Shown here one piece after another: positions 1 through 9,194 of a stretch of 64,000 bases of DNA; the first letter of the stretch is position 1; the number at the start of each line of letters is the position of its first letter. The stretch comes from Ziziphus jujuba (lineage: Eukaryota; Streptophyta; Magnoliopsida; Rosales; Rhamnaceae), in contig NC_083383.1 in NCBI RefSeq assembly GCF_031755915.1, forward strand, positions 32,219,501-32,283,500. Direction: 5' to 3'. The notes under the pieces are model-generated. The model was not told the origin of the DNA, did no database searches, and saw only the letters and a list, made by a program, of their open reading frames with translations. The position numbers and the translations under genes were made by a program.

Positions 1-1010
1 ATATATTATTAAATTCATATTTAATCACTTTTTGAATTTTAAATTTTAGTTGATCTATTGGTAATTTAATTTGAGACTGATTATATATATATATATATAT
101 ATATATAATTAGACTCCAACGAGGATATCATCAACTTTTTAAATTGAGAATATGAAAATTCAATCATTTAAACATTTTTAGCTTTTGGATCGCATCAAAA
201 GTTGAAATTTAAGATTATATTCATTAATTATCAGATTCTAATAAAATTCATTTTTCCTAAATAAAGTGTAATTCTAATTTATTAGTTATTAATTAATTTT
301 AAATGTTAACCATTAATATAATCTAATGATAAAAAAAAAATTTTAATATTAAACTATTAAATCATTTTAATGTGAAATTAACTTTGTATATGCATATATA
401 ATATTATGGTAAAGGGAAGTGCTCACAATTTGACGAGCGGCTAATGTGTATCATTTGCTAATACGCGTGTATCGAATGGAAAAATACTCATAGGTGCTTA
501 CTAATTGGTAAGTATCTTCGCCTACGACGAAGAACTGTATAATAATATATGCAATATTTATGTACAGAAATATGTTATTGGAGGAATGTGTAGGATATAA
601 AATAAGCTTAGGTAGGCCTATGTTCCCTATTAGTATTCCTTCAAACCACTGCCTGCAATTAATGCGTGGTTTCCACTCTATGCTATAAATTGGTTGGTGG
701 AATCTGCATAATTATGATGTTATACCAGGAAATATTCCAGTAAAAAAAAAAAAAAAAATGCTGATAGCATATTTATCCAATAGTAGTTTTCACTGTCAAA
801 TCAATGAAAACCAAAAGAACAAAATGATTCAGCAAACTAATATATCAAATTTGACTAAATTGGATGAGGCTTTTATTGGGATTTTGCATGCAAATATTTT
901 CATTTTTTAAAAGCATGATCTTCCTCTAACATTTCTTAGAAGCCACAATAATTTTTCCTTGGACACATCCAATATTTGACTTTAGGACTCAACAATACTG
1001 TAACTTCTTT
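1..1010. other. AT-rich intergenic DNA
   Basis: No gene is visible here. The stretch is AT-rich, with an (AT)n microsatellite at about 84-108. It leads into the promoter of the RING-H2 gene. Confidence 0.5.
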
Positions 1011-1017
1011 CACTCTT

Positions 1018-1023
1018 TATATA
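1018..1023 (+). promoter_or_regulatory. TATA box of the RING-H2 gene
   Basis: A TATATA stretch inside CTTTATATACAC lies about 130 bases before the ATG at 1154. A plant TATA box sits about 30 bases before the start site, which would place transcription start near 1050 and give a purine-rich leader of roughly 100 bases. Inferred from motif and spacing only. Confidence 0.45.
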
Positions 1024-1092
1024 CACAAAAGGAAGAAGACCACTTGCATCAAAGGCACATAGGGAGGAGGGAAAAAAGAAAAAAAGAAAAAA

Positions 1093-1124
1093 AGAAGAAG
1101 AAGAAGAAGAAGAAGAAGAAGAAG
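1093..1124 (+). repeat. (GAA)n microsatellite in the 5' leader
   Basis: About ten GAA units lie in the predicted 5' untranslated leader of the RING-H2 gene. Purine-rich leaders of this kind are common in plant genes. Its length is likely to vary between individuals. Confidence 0.8.
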
Positions 1125-1153
1125 ACAGAGTTTTGGGTGATCATCAAAAAACC

Positions 1154-1564
1154 ATGGAAGATCATATAGCCAAGAACTCAATGGCAACAACAATTTTATG
1201 CTGCAAGAATGCTGTTGTCATCGCCATCTTTGTCTTCTTTGTTCGTCTTTCTGCGAAATATTTACTTCATTACAGCCATGGCTTCTCAATGATATTCACC
1301 TTCTACTATCCCGCTAAATCTGTGAACGAGACGTTGTTTTGTGCAGTTTGCCTCCAAGAGGTCATCCATGGCGAAAGGATCCGAAAATTGCCCAAATGCA
1401 AACATTCCTTTCACGTTCATTGCATCGATGAATGGTTTCGATCCCACTCTACATGCCCTCTTTGTAGAAATGATGTCTCTGTTGTCCACCACAACTTTCA
1501 TGGTCTCCTTTCTTATTTTCCTGTATGGGGTGTTTGGATAGTGGTAAAATTAGTGGGAATTTAA
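1154..1564 (+). CDS. RING-H2 finger membrane protein, probable E3 ubiquitin ligase (ATL-like)
   Basis: Intronless 136-residue protein starting at the first ATG after the TATA box; an upstream in-frame TTG at 1133 is not a credible start. Residues about 12-34 form one hydrophobic membrane segment. A complete C3H2C3 RING-H2 domain follows: C63, C66, C82, H84, H87, C90, C101, C104, with the W94 and P-L-C-R signature that contacts E2 enzymes. A single N-terminal membrane helix followed by RING-H2 is the ATL plan, and members ubiquitinate substrates at membranes. The GLD motif usual between helix and RING in ATLs is absent. The last ~30 residues are unlike the family and become hydrophobic. Their coding DNA runs into AT-rich sequence opening with GTGTTTGGATAGTGG, which resembles a transposon end, so the native C-terminus may be lost. 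Substrate unknown. Confidence 0.8.
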   Translation: MEDHIAKNSMATTILCCKNAVVIAIFVFFVRLSAKYLLHYSHGFSMIFTFYYPAKSVNETLFCAVCLQEVIHGERIRKLPKCKHSFHVHCIDEWFRSHSTCPLCRNDVSVVHHNFHGLLSYFPVWGVWIVVKLVGI

Positions 1565-2535
1565 AATTCCCTAGAAAAGTTAAATTTTCTCTTATTTGGA
1601 TAATTTTTAAAAGAAAAAATTTATGAGATTCAGTGGAAAATAAATCTCATAATGTGGAAAATTGAGAAGAAAAGTAGATTCTACTAAAAATGTGTCAAAA
1701 TTTCCTTAGAAAATAGTTTTATGTATTTTTTTTAAATACAATTTTATCTTTTAATTTTAATGAATAAATTTATTTAATTACTTGTAAGTTTTATTTTCTT
1801 CTATAATTAATCAAACACTATAAAAAAAATTATCAAAAATACTCATTCTCAGTAAATTGAATCCCAAAAAACAGATTTTTATTAATCAATTTTCTTCAAT
1901 ACTTTTCTTTTTACCAAATACTTCATTACTGTTTCAGAATTTTCTAAGGAAAATGATCTAGTTCTCTCAACTTAATTTCAGATTATTGCATTATATATGG
2001 CTTAATTTGGGAGATAATTATTGTCATTCAATTAGTTGCATTCTAATATGTTCTTTAATTAATTACTCTTCAAAACATTGTCTTATCTTCTTTTTTTTCT
2101 TGTTTTTCATTCACCCCAAAAAAAAAAAAAATTATTGCACTGTATTTTAATGTGTGAAATATGCTCTGGTCCTAATTAATTCTATAATAATGCATAAATT
2201 TATTAGTAGAATTATATTTTCATCAAAAACAATGTTTTTACTTGTTTTCTAATCAGTGCTATATATATATATAAATATCATTTTTGATTGGCTGAGACCG
2301 ACGCATGCACTTGATTTAAAAGATAAGGAGAAATATCATTATATATATGTATAGCCACAAAATGATGTGGAATCATTAAAAAGAAAATAATATATGGCGA
2401 CAAATTTGCATATACTCCTGGTCATGGTCATGGTCTCCATATGTAGTATAATTGGAATATAATTCCGTATTTGGTGACCATTTTCATGACCTATAACAAA
2501 TATTTCAATATTATTAATTATAAAATGCTAATTAA
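1565..2535. other. AT-rich intergenic DNA, possibly transposon-derived at its left
   Basis: No gene is visible. The first 400 bases contain TTTGGAT-type and poly-A/T-rich stretches like non-autonomous DNA transposons, but I could not match a second end or a target duplication. The rest is AT-rich spacer between the RING-H2 gene and the converging CER1-like remnant. Confidence 0.35.
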
Positions 2536-4657
2536 TTAAGGTAACAAAGAAGCACATATATTAGGGATTCTGAATTTGGGGAATAGGATGATAATTTCCA
2601 AAGGTTGAAAACCATAATGAAGACTTGCTCTCCATATTTCATCAATTTTGAAGATGGTGTCACCACACTCATCTATGTTCCAACCTTCCAAAGTATGCAA
2701 TATCCCAGCTATTCGCCAAGCACTCATCACTCTTCTTGGCAACCAATTCTGTTTTATATATGTAATATTAATCAATATATATATATATATATATATATAT
2801 CCATATAATTTATTGTGGGATTAATAAATCACATCTAAATCAGTTTTTGGAACCTACAAAGAAATTAAAGAAAAAGCACTTCAGCTTCTGTTTTATGCTT
2901 CTTGCACTATTAATTAATTATATCCCAACGAATAATTTAATTATCATGAAAATATATACAGATGATATATTGATGGGAATTGCGTACCTCACAAGAGTGG
3001 ATATTCTTGGAGAGACGAGTGGTCCTGGCAGAAGTGGTGTGATAAAAGCAATCTTTGCGCGCAATTTGTTCGGAGGGAAATGGGAAAATGGAATAAATAA
3101 TGTTTCTTTTCTTGCTTTCATTTGTTCACCTTCTGCCCATCCTTCTCCCACCAACCAAATCTATATATCCAATTTATTGATTTATCATCATCATTTCAAT
3201 ATCAATACTAGTATTTCATACAAATTTAATTATTTATATGACCTTAATAGCTTTAATTTCTTTAGGGTCATACACATATTCATACATATATATATACACA
3301 CATAAATATTGGGACTAACTAAAATAAAGGCAAAGTTTAAATTAATATTTTGGTTGATAACAATTGAACTTAAATACCTTATGATTACCATAACTTTTTG
3401 AAAGTACCAAATTACATGTGTACTCTGGTTGAAGCTGTTGAGTAAGCATCCTAAACTCATTGTGTAATGTTGCAACGTGAAAATTTTAATTTATAACCTC
3501 AAAGAGATCTATAAACAAATTACAAAAATTAATCTTACTTATCGAATGACTTCACTGCACTTCATTAATTATTTCATTTAAATTAATATAATGATATAGT
3601 TAGTTGGTATACCTGAATTCCCTTTTGGCATAAAGCTTTAGCAATGGCATAAGAAACCTTAGTAAGATTGCCCCTTAGAAGCACTTGGGTCGTTCCTTTC
3701 GGAATGCTGTTTAATACAACAGCCACCACTAAACTACTTCCATCTACAACCTTTGTTTTCAGCTCAGGATGTCTTTGGACATAAATTTCACCATTTTTAT
3801 TGAGCTTCTTCCCCTGCAGCTCATAGTTATTAAGTCAATCGATCGATCATCACTTGCTTTCGTGTTGGATAGCCTAAAAGATTGACCCCCACATGTAAAT
3901 TTTATATGTTAATTTGCAAACAAAGAACGTATCATCTATTCTCATAGTATTGAAGATATATTTGCGATAAAAAATTTATATGGACAAACATATAAATATA
4001 TAGAATATACAAAATAAGAAAACTCCCTTAATTTAAGTAACTGCCTGATTTAGAAGACCTAGACTCACCACCTTAACTCCATTTCTATCAGCATCTAATA
4101 TGCATTCTTCAATCAATCTGCTAATTGCTTCTCTTTGCCATGGCAGGAAGTACTAATAATATTAGAAGGCGGAAAAAAGATACATTAATAAAATAATATG
4201 AAGAATAAATTATTAAATTAATTAATCAAAATTAGAAAAAAAATTATGATAACGATAGAAAAATATTACTTAATTACTTACTTGTACAATGTATCTTGGT
4301 AGCAACCATGTTTGTAAGTTGAGGTTTTTGAATTTGTTGCTCTCCAAAACAAAAGTTTGACCAGAAATGGAAGTAATAACAGCAGACCACCAAGTGATAG
4401 GCCAGAGCATCCTCAAATACCATTTGGACACGTAAGGGTGGGAGGCCACAGAGGCTAATCCCAACCGCAGCTGATAAATTGAGTCAGGCTTTGTTAGATG
4501 CGTCAAATGGACGACATCTGGTGAGTCTTCACCTTTTTCCAATGAGGTTTCATACAGAGTATCCGAGGATTTATCCATCGTCCGATACATGTAGTCATAA
4601 AATGGCATGAACAATGAGTAGTTGGTTCGAAATTGGGTGTGATGAAGTGAGTGAAAC
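2536..4657 (-). pseudogene. CER1-like: CER1-like aldehyde decarbonylase, 3' six-exon remnant
   Basis: Six exons read on the minus strand: 4657-4282, 4152-4045, 3813-3613, about 3475-3378, 3160-2988 and 2748-2536. They match the C-terminal half of CER1, the ER enzyme that with CER3 turns very-long-chain aldehydes into wax alkanes. The first exon keeps the last histidine box (HSLHH) of the fatty-acid hydroxylase domain; the others cover the WAX2 C-terminal domain, including QREAISRLIEE, PKGTTQVLLRGNLTK and NWLPRRVMSAWRIAG. Most junctions are canonical. The second exon meets GC rather than GT, and the fourth has no clear AG acceptor. In the fifth a two-base insertion near 3055 shifts the frame. 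All 5' exons with the other histidine boxes are missing; the sequence upstream of 4657 runs into the transposon at 4959. Non-functional. Confidence 0.85.
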
Positions 4658-4958
4658 CTGTGGGATTTGATGATAATAATCAATATCATTTACTTTCGTT
4701 CAAAATCAATATCATTTACTTTCTATAATTTTCAATAATATTAAACAAATAAATAAATAGATAAATCATTAATGGTGGTTATATTATTTTTTGTTCGCTT
4801 AAGGATAGTCAACCTCTCAAGATAACTGTGTCATAATTAATCAATTTTATAACATATATTCCTATATTGGGTAATGAACGAAACTTAAATAAAATGGTCC
4901 ATCAGAATATTATGATTTGCACATATTCATTAATTATATATGCAAGGCATTTAAAATA

Positions 4959-6368
4959 GGGGAATTTGACCCAGTGACCCTCTTTTAGAAGGTCTGATGA
5001 AATATACCCTTTCCACTCGAATAATTTTTGTTTTACCCATCTACTTTTTAATATTCCTAAATTATCCTTATTTTATATAAAATCAAGTAAAAATATCAGC
5101 TCCACTTTGGTTCTTCAAATCGTTGTTAGTATTCCTTTCGTCAACCATGCTTTCAAACTCCTCAACCTGCCATTGAAGCATTCGAAGGCAGCCTTTATAA
5201 CAGGATCTTCATCCCAAGTAGCCTCCGTCTGATCGCCAAGGTACTCTTCATCCTGGGAATGGTTCGACAGAATATCCAAAACCGCTTGGTTCTGAGAAGT
5301 GAATATCATCACCCTCAACGCTTGGTTCTGAGAAGGGAAGCACTGCAGAAGCGCCTCTTCGGGTCTCTTCACGAACTTTTGCCAAACTTCCTTCGAGTGT
5401 CCCTTGTGGGCATGTTGGTCCTTGCTATCATGGGGCGATTTGGGAAGCAGCCTACGTACCCGTACTGTCCAAAGTTGACTGCTGCATGGTGACCCAACAT
5501 CATTCAAACGATGATGGTGATGATGTCTATCAGGTCCTGAAGGGTGTTCAACTCTGGCCACCACGGTTCATCCTTCTTGTCCACGTGACCTACGGTTCGG
5601 ATCTCCATCCACCATGCTTGAAGCTCTTCGTCCGGATTTGGGTGACGTAGGAGTAGTAGTGTTTAAAGTAGTCGAAGACCCATTGTTTGATGGAATCCCA
5701 TAGGACCAAACCGTCGTTGGCAAAAGGGTAGTCTTCAATTGTTAGCTTGAGACCGTGTGGAGCAATTGGATCTTCCACGGCCAATCCCCTGCCAAAGAAT
5801 CCCAATTAATTAATTAACTAATAATATCCATCATAACTACTTAATTTAATTATCAAGATTCAAGATTTTTATAATTAATTAATAAAAAAATTAATTACCT
5901 GCTGATAAAGTCAGCTGGCAAGGTTTGGATATCGAACTACCACTAGTTGTCATAGGCAACAGAACAATATCCACAGCAATATCTATAATAGACACAGCAA
6001 TATCCATGTATCAAGCCTTTTTTTTTTTTTTTTTGGGGGAAAATAATCCAATTAAAAAAAATACACATACAGCTAAGGTGAGGGATGCTTTTTCACGGAG
6101 AAGGAAGAAAGCTAAGAGAAGAAAGCAGAGGTTTTCTTGTTTTCAATGTGAGGGATTATTTGTGGAAAGAAGGAAGAAAGAGTGCAGCAATTTGGAACTG
6201 GTGTGGGCCTCTCGAAGGGAAAAAAAAAAAAAAAAAAAGGACACTCAAGTTATTTTAAATTTTTATTAGGGACAAAATAAATATAGATGGGTAAATAAAA
6301 AAAGTATGAAATGGTATGGGTATATTTCATTAAACCCTCCGAACAAAGGGTAATGGGCTGAATTCCCC
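4959..6368. mobile_element. Mutator-like (Pack-MULE-type) element carrying a lipoxygenase fragment
   Basis: Both ends carry the same ~110-bp sequence in opposite orientation. The left end (4959-5075) begins GGGGAATTTGACCCAGTGAC and contains TGAAATATACCC. The right end (6262-6368), reverse complemented, begins GGGGAATTCAGCCCATTACC and contains the same ATATACCC and TTTACCCATCTA blocks. Long imperfect inverted repeats around a host gene fragment, with no transposase, are what defines a Pack-MULE. I do not see a convincing 9-bp target duplication (TTTAAAATA on the left, AATATATTA on the right), so the superfamily is inferred from structure. Confidence 0.65.
5115..5945 (-). pseudogene. LOX-like: Lipoxygenase C-terminal fragment
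   Basis: Minus strand. A short exon (about 5945-5899, ending LPADFISR at a GTAA donor) splices cleanly to a terminal exon from 5788 that opens GLAVEDPIAPHGLKLTIEDY. That is the classic plant LOX region. It continues through [41 protein letters not shown] and [17 protein letters not shown], so the C-terminal catalytic domain including an iron-ligand region (HHAAVNFGQ) can be traced. The matches fall in all three frames, with stops near 5592 and 5540 and a frameshift near 5400. The FPSQNQA segment is partly duplicated. The upstream exons are missing. Lipoxygenases add oxygen to linoleic and linolenic acids; this copy cannot. It sits inside the inverted-repeat element 4959-6368, so it is most simply a captured fragment. 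Confidence 0.85.
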
Positions 6369-6386
6369 AATATATTATATTTTTGG

Positions 6387-6505
6387 GGGGAATTTCATCC
6401 AATACCCCCATTTCAAGAGCGTTAATGAAATATGTCCACTCCATTTCAATATTTTTTATTTTACCCTTTTATTTTTTGATATTCACAAATTATCCTTTTT
6501 AAATA
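6387..6505. repeat. Second left-type terminal repeat of the same element family
   Basis: Only 18 bases after the first element ends, GGGGAATTTCATCCAATACC opens another ~110-bp block with the same order of landmarks: TAATGAAATATGTCC, TATTTTACCC, then AAATTATCCTTTTT. It reads as the left end of a neighbouring element. Its partner could be the right-type block at 20515-20625 or the one at 21658-21780. Confidence 0.6.
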
Positions 6506-6593
6506 TAAAAAAAAAAAAATGGAGATGAAAAACTATTCTATTTTTCCCCCAGTATGGAGCACGAACAAGAAGAGGAAGAGAAAGTGAGAGAGA

Positions 6594-6760
6594 ATGGCGA
6601 AGTAGCTTGGGATGACCAGAAAGTTGTTCAATAGAAGGAGCGAGTGGAGGAAGGAAGCATTCGAGGCTCATTAATCAGCTCCACCACATCCTTCCAGGTC
6701 TTGACCTTGGAGTTGCCGCCTTTGGATACCTGCTCGCATCAACCAAATGGTTTTGTTCTT
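6594..6760 (+). pseudogene. NDUFB3-like: NDUFB3 (complex I B12 subunit) fragment
   Basis: From an ATG at 6594 the reading gives MAK, a stop, then LGMTRKLFNRRSEWRKEAF. A frame change then gives LHHILPGLDLGVAAFGYLL. This matches the N-terminus and membrane segment of the plant NADH dehydrogenase 1 beta subcomplex subunit 3, a small inner-membrane subunit of mitochondrial complex I of about 70 residues. The stop at codon 4 and the frameshift kill the ORF. It lies just inside the repeat at 6387-6505, as expected of a captured gene fragment. Recognised from memory of the family, not by search. Confidence 0.6.
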
Positions 6761-7100
6761 TCTCTTCAGTCTCAATATGCCATTTCGATCTACCTTAATC
6801 CACCTCTCTAGGTATGTTTCAAACCCTTTATTTATTTATTTTTAATAAATAATTCATCATGAATATGTTATTTGTGTTAGATGATTATTTTTTGTTAATG
6901 GGTTTGGTTATTTTAATTTTCATTTGAATGGATTTTTATTTATTTATTTATTTTTGGGGATTGCGGTTGCACTTATTCATGATCTTATTTGGATTATTTG
7001 ATTTCTGGGTATTTTGGGATTTTAAGCCTTTTTTTTTCCCTGCGAAGATAACATGTGAATGTGATGGATTCCTATAATACTATGATAAATTGGTGAATAC

Positions 7101-7496
7101 TGTGACAACCAAGACCACCCATATGTAGATATTGTCTGCTTTGGGCCTGGAGAATCCTTTTACAACCCAGCCCTCACGGGTTTAAAACGCATCTGTAAGA
7201 GAAAGGTATCCACACGCTTATAAGCCATACTTTGTTCCCCTTTCCAACCGATGTGGGACTTGACAATCCTTCTCCATTAGGGCCCAGCGTCCTTGCTGGC
7301 ACACCGATCTGGGTCCGGCTCTGTTACCATCTGTGACAGTCCAGACCACCCGTATGGAGATACTGTCCGCTTTGGACCTGGAGAATCCTCTTACAACCTA
7401 GCCTTCACGGGTTTAAAATGCGTCTGCAAGGGAAAGGTATCCATACGCTTATAAGCTATGCTTCGTTCTCCATTCCAACCGATGTGAGACTTGACA
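7101..7496 (-). mobile_element. TRIM (terminal-repeat retrotransposon in miniature), complete
   Basis: Two ~165-bp direct repeats (7101-7265 and 7332-7496), each TGTGACA...CTTGACA, flank a 66-bp middle. On the minus strand the middle opens with TGGTAACAGAGC (7329-7318), one base from the TGGTATCAGAGC primer-binding site of initiator tRNA-Met, and closes with purine-rich GGAGAAGGAT before the second repeat. AATAC at 7096-7100 recurs at 7496-7500, overlapping the terminal A. It has no coding capacity and must have used proteins from another element. Confidence 0.85.
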
Positions 7497-9194
7497 ATAC
7501 AAATATAAATTATGGGGTTGACTTTGAATCGTTTGAGCATTTTATTTGTGTGGGTATGATGTCATGTCATTAATAAAAAGGAAAAAAACAAAATAAACAA
7601 GATGGATATTTATGAGCTTCCCTATTTCTTTTTTTCCCCCCCTCATTTATAACCTAACGATAATAAAGAAAGTTGAGCAATTTTGACATAGATTTCTTGT
7701 TGAATCCTTCTTTAGGTTGGAAATTTTGATTTTGTTTTTCATAATGATCAAGGAGGGTAAGGACCTCATGGTTCTTTGAGAACTAAATTTAGATCTCAAG
7801 GAAAAATAAAACTTTAAGTATGCTAGTTTTAAAACTGCTAGGTGGGGCATTAACTTAGTTCCTTATGGATAAGCTCCAAATGAATGTATTAGCCTGTAAA
7901 GAGATTTAAATGTGGTGTTTTCTTGATGTTTAAGAATCGTATCTTCTACTTCTAGGCTTAAATAGAACACTATTCCATATTTTGCTTATAGTGCATGATG
8001 GTGCTGACCAAAATAAGGACAAAAGTAATGCATGGAAATAGATGGTGCAACAAAAATAGTACAGTAAATGTATTATTTAATCTTTTATTTTACATTGCTA
8101 TGCTGCCTCTATTTTCATCCCATTCGTTTTGAAGCAATAAAACTTGTTGTTAAGCCAGTTAGCCAAAATTAGCATCCTATGTGGGTAGGTTGATTTATGA
8201 ACTTTAAATCTGAGTTTCCTGAATTATGTCTTCTAATAATTAGTTTGGTTTAGGCTAAAACCAAAACCTGGTAGGTTTGGAGACTTATCTAACTCCTTGC
8301 TCCTTTCTCCTTCTCTTTTTCTTCTTCTTCTTCTTCTCACCACTCTTCCCATTCCTCTGCTTCTTACTAACTTTTCCTATATATCCATCTCACACAATTA
8401 TCTTGAAAGAGATTGCCCATGTGTATGGTTGATAGAGAAGAATATAGGTTTTATGGTTTAAAGGGGCTCTTGTGTTCTCAAGACTGGAATCTTTGTTTAT
8501 TTCCGCAAATTAATAATTATATTTCTACCAGGATGGGAAGGTACCTTGCTATGCTCATCCACATTTATGTTTGTGTTGGGAGTTTGTATTTTTTTCCCTT
8601 TACTTTTGGGTGTTAGCCTTTGTTATCTCCTTATGTCATAAGCATAAAAACCTTAAAGGCTAATTTTCTTCGTCTACTAAATCTCAATGTAGTTCTACAC
8701 ATTTCTTGATACAAGTCTAGTGACTTTGTCATTACTTCCACATTTTATAGCATTTTTCAATGATGGAGAAATATCTGGGAATCCTGGGACCCTTGCCACT
8801 AGATTTCTTACCCTTGGTAATATCCGATTATTTTTCCAACTTAACTGGTTGCATCATTGGTAGCTGAAAATACCACAACTATCGATTTAATATTTCTTGA
8901 TTACCTTAATGTGTGTATTTTTTGAACTAAGAGTTTTTCTCATGCTTGCTTAAGTCACCTCAAAGCCAGTTCCACCATGTAGCTAATCTTAATACTAAAC
9001 TTACAGTACTAAGAGAAATAATCTAAATCTCTCCCCAAGTCACCAATACAAGTGGGCCTGCATTACCTAATAAAAAGTTAACCAATATTCATATATTTTG
9101 ACTTATGTCATACCTCTTGGTTTATGAACATGGACAACGGTTTAAAGACTGAAAGGGCTTTCACATTTTCTCTCTCCCTCTCTCTCTCTCTCAC
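7497..9194. other. No gene recognised between TRIM and SDHAF2 remnant
   Basis: AT-rich sequence with CT-rich stretches near 8290-8350. I see no conserved reading frame. The region sits inside the element nest and could hold introns or unrecognisable captured sequence. Confidence 0.35.

Noticed and set aside
1133..1153. Seven-codon N-terminal extension of the RING-H2 frame
   Set aside because: It begins with TTG, and a normal ATG follows in frame at 1154.
5925..6269. 114-codon plus-strand frame
   Set aside because: Shadow of the lipoxygenase-carrying element, with poly-F and poly-K from homopolymer runs.
7101..7496. Possible structured RNA or tRNA cluster, because of the repeated GC-rich blocks
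   Set aside because: The direct repeats, primer-binding site, polypurine tract and flanking AATAC identify a TRIM retrotransposon.
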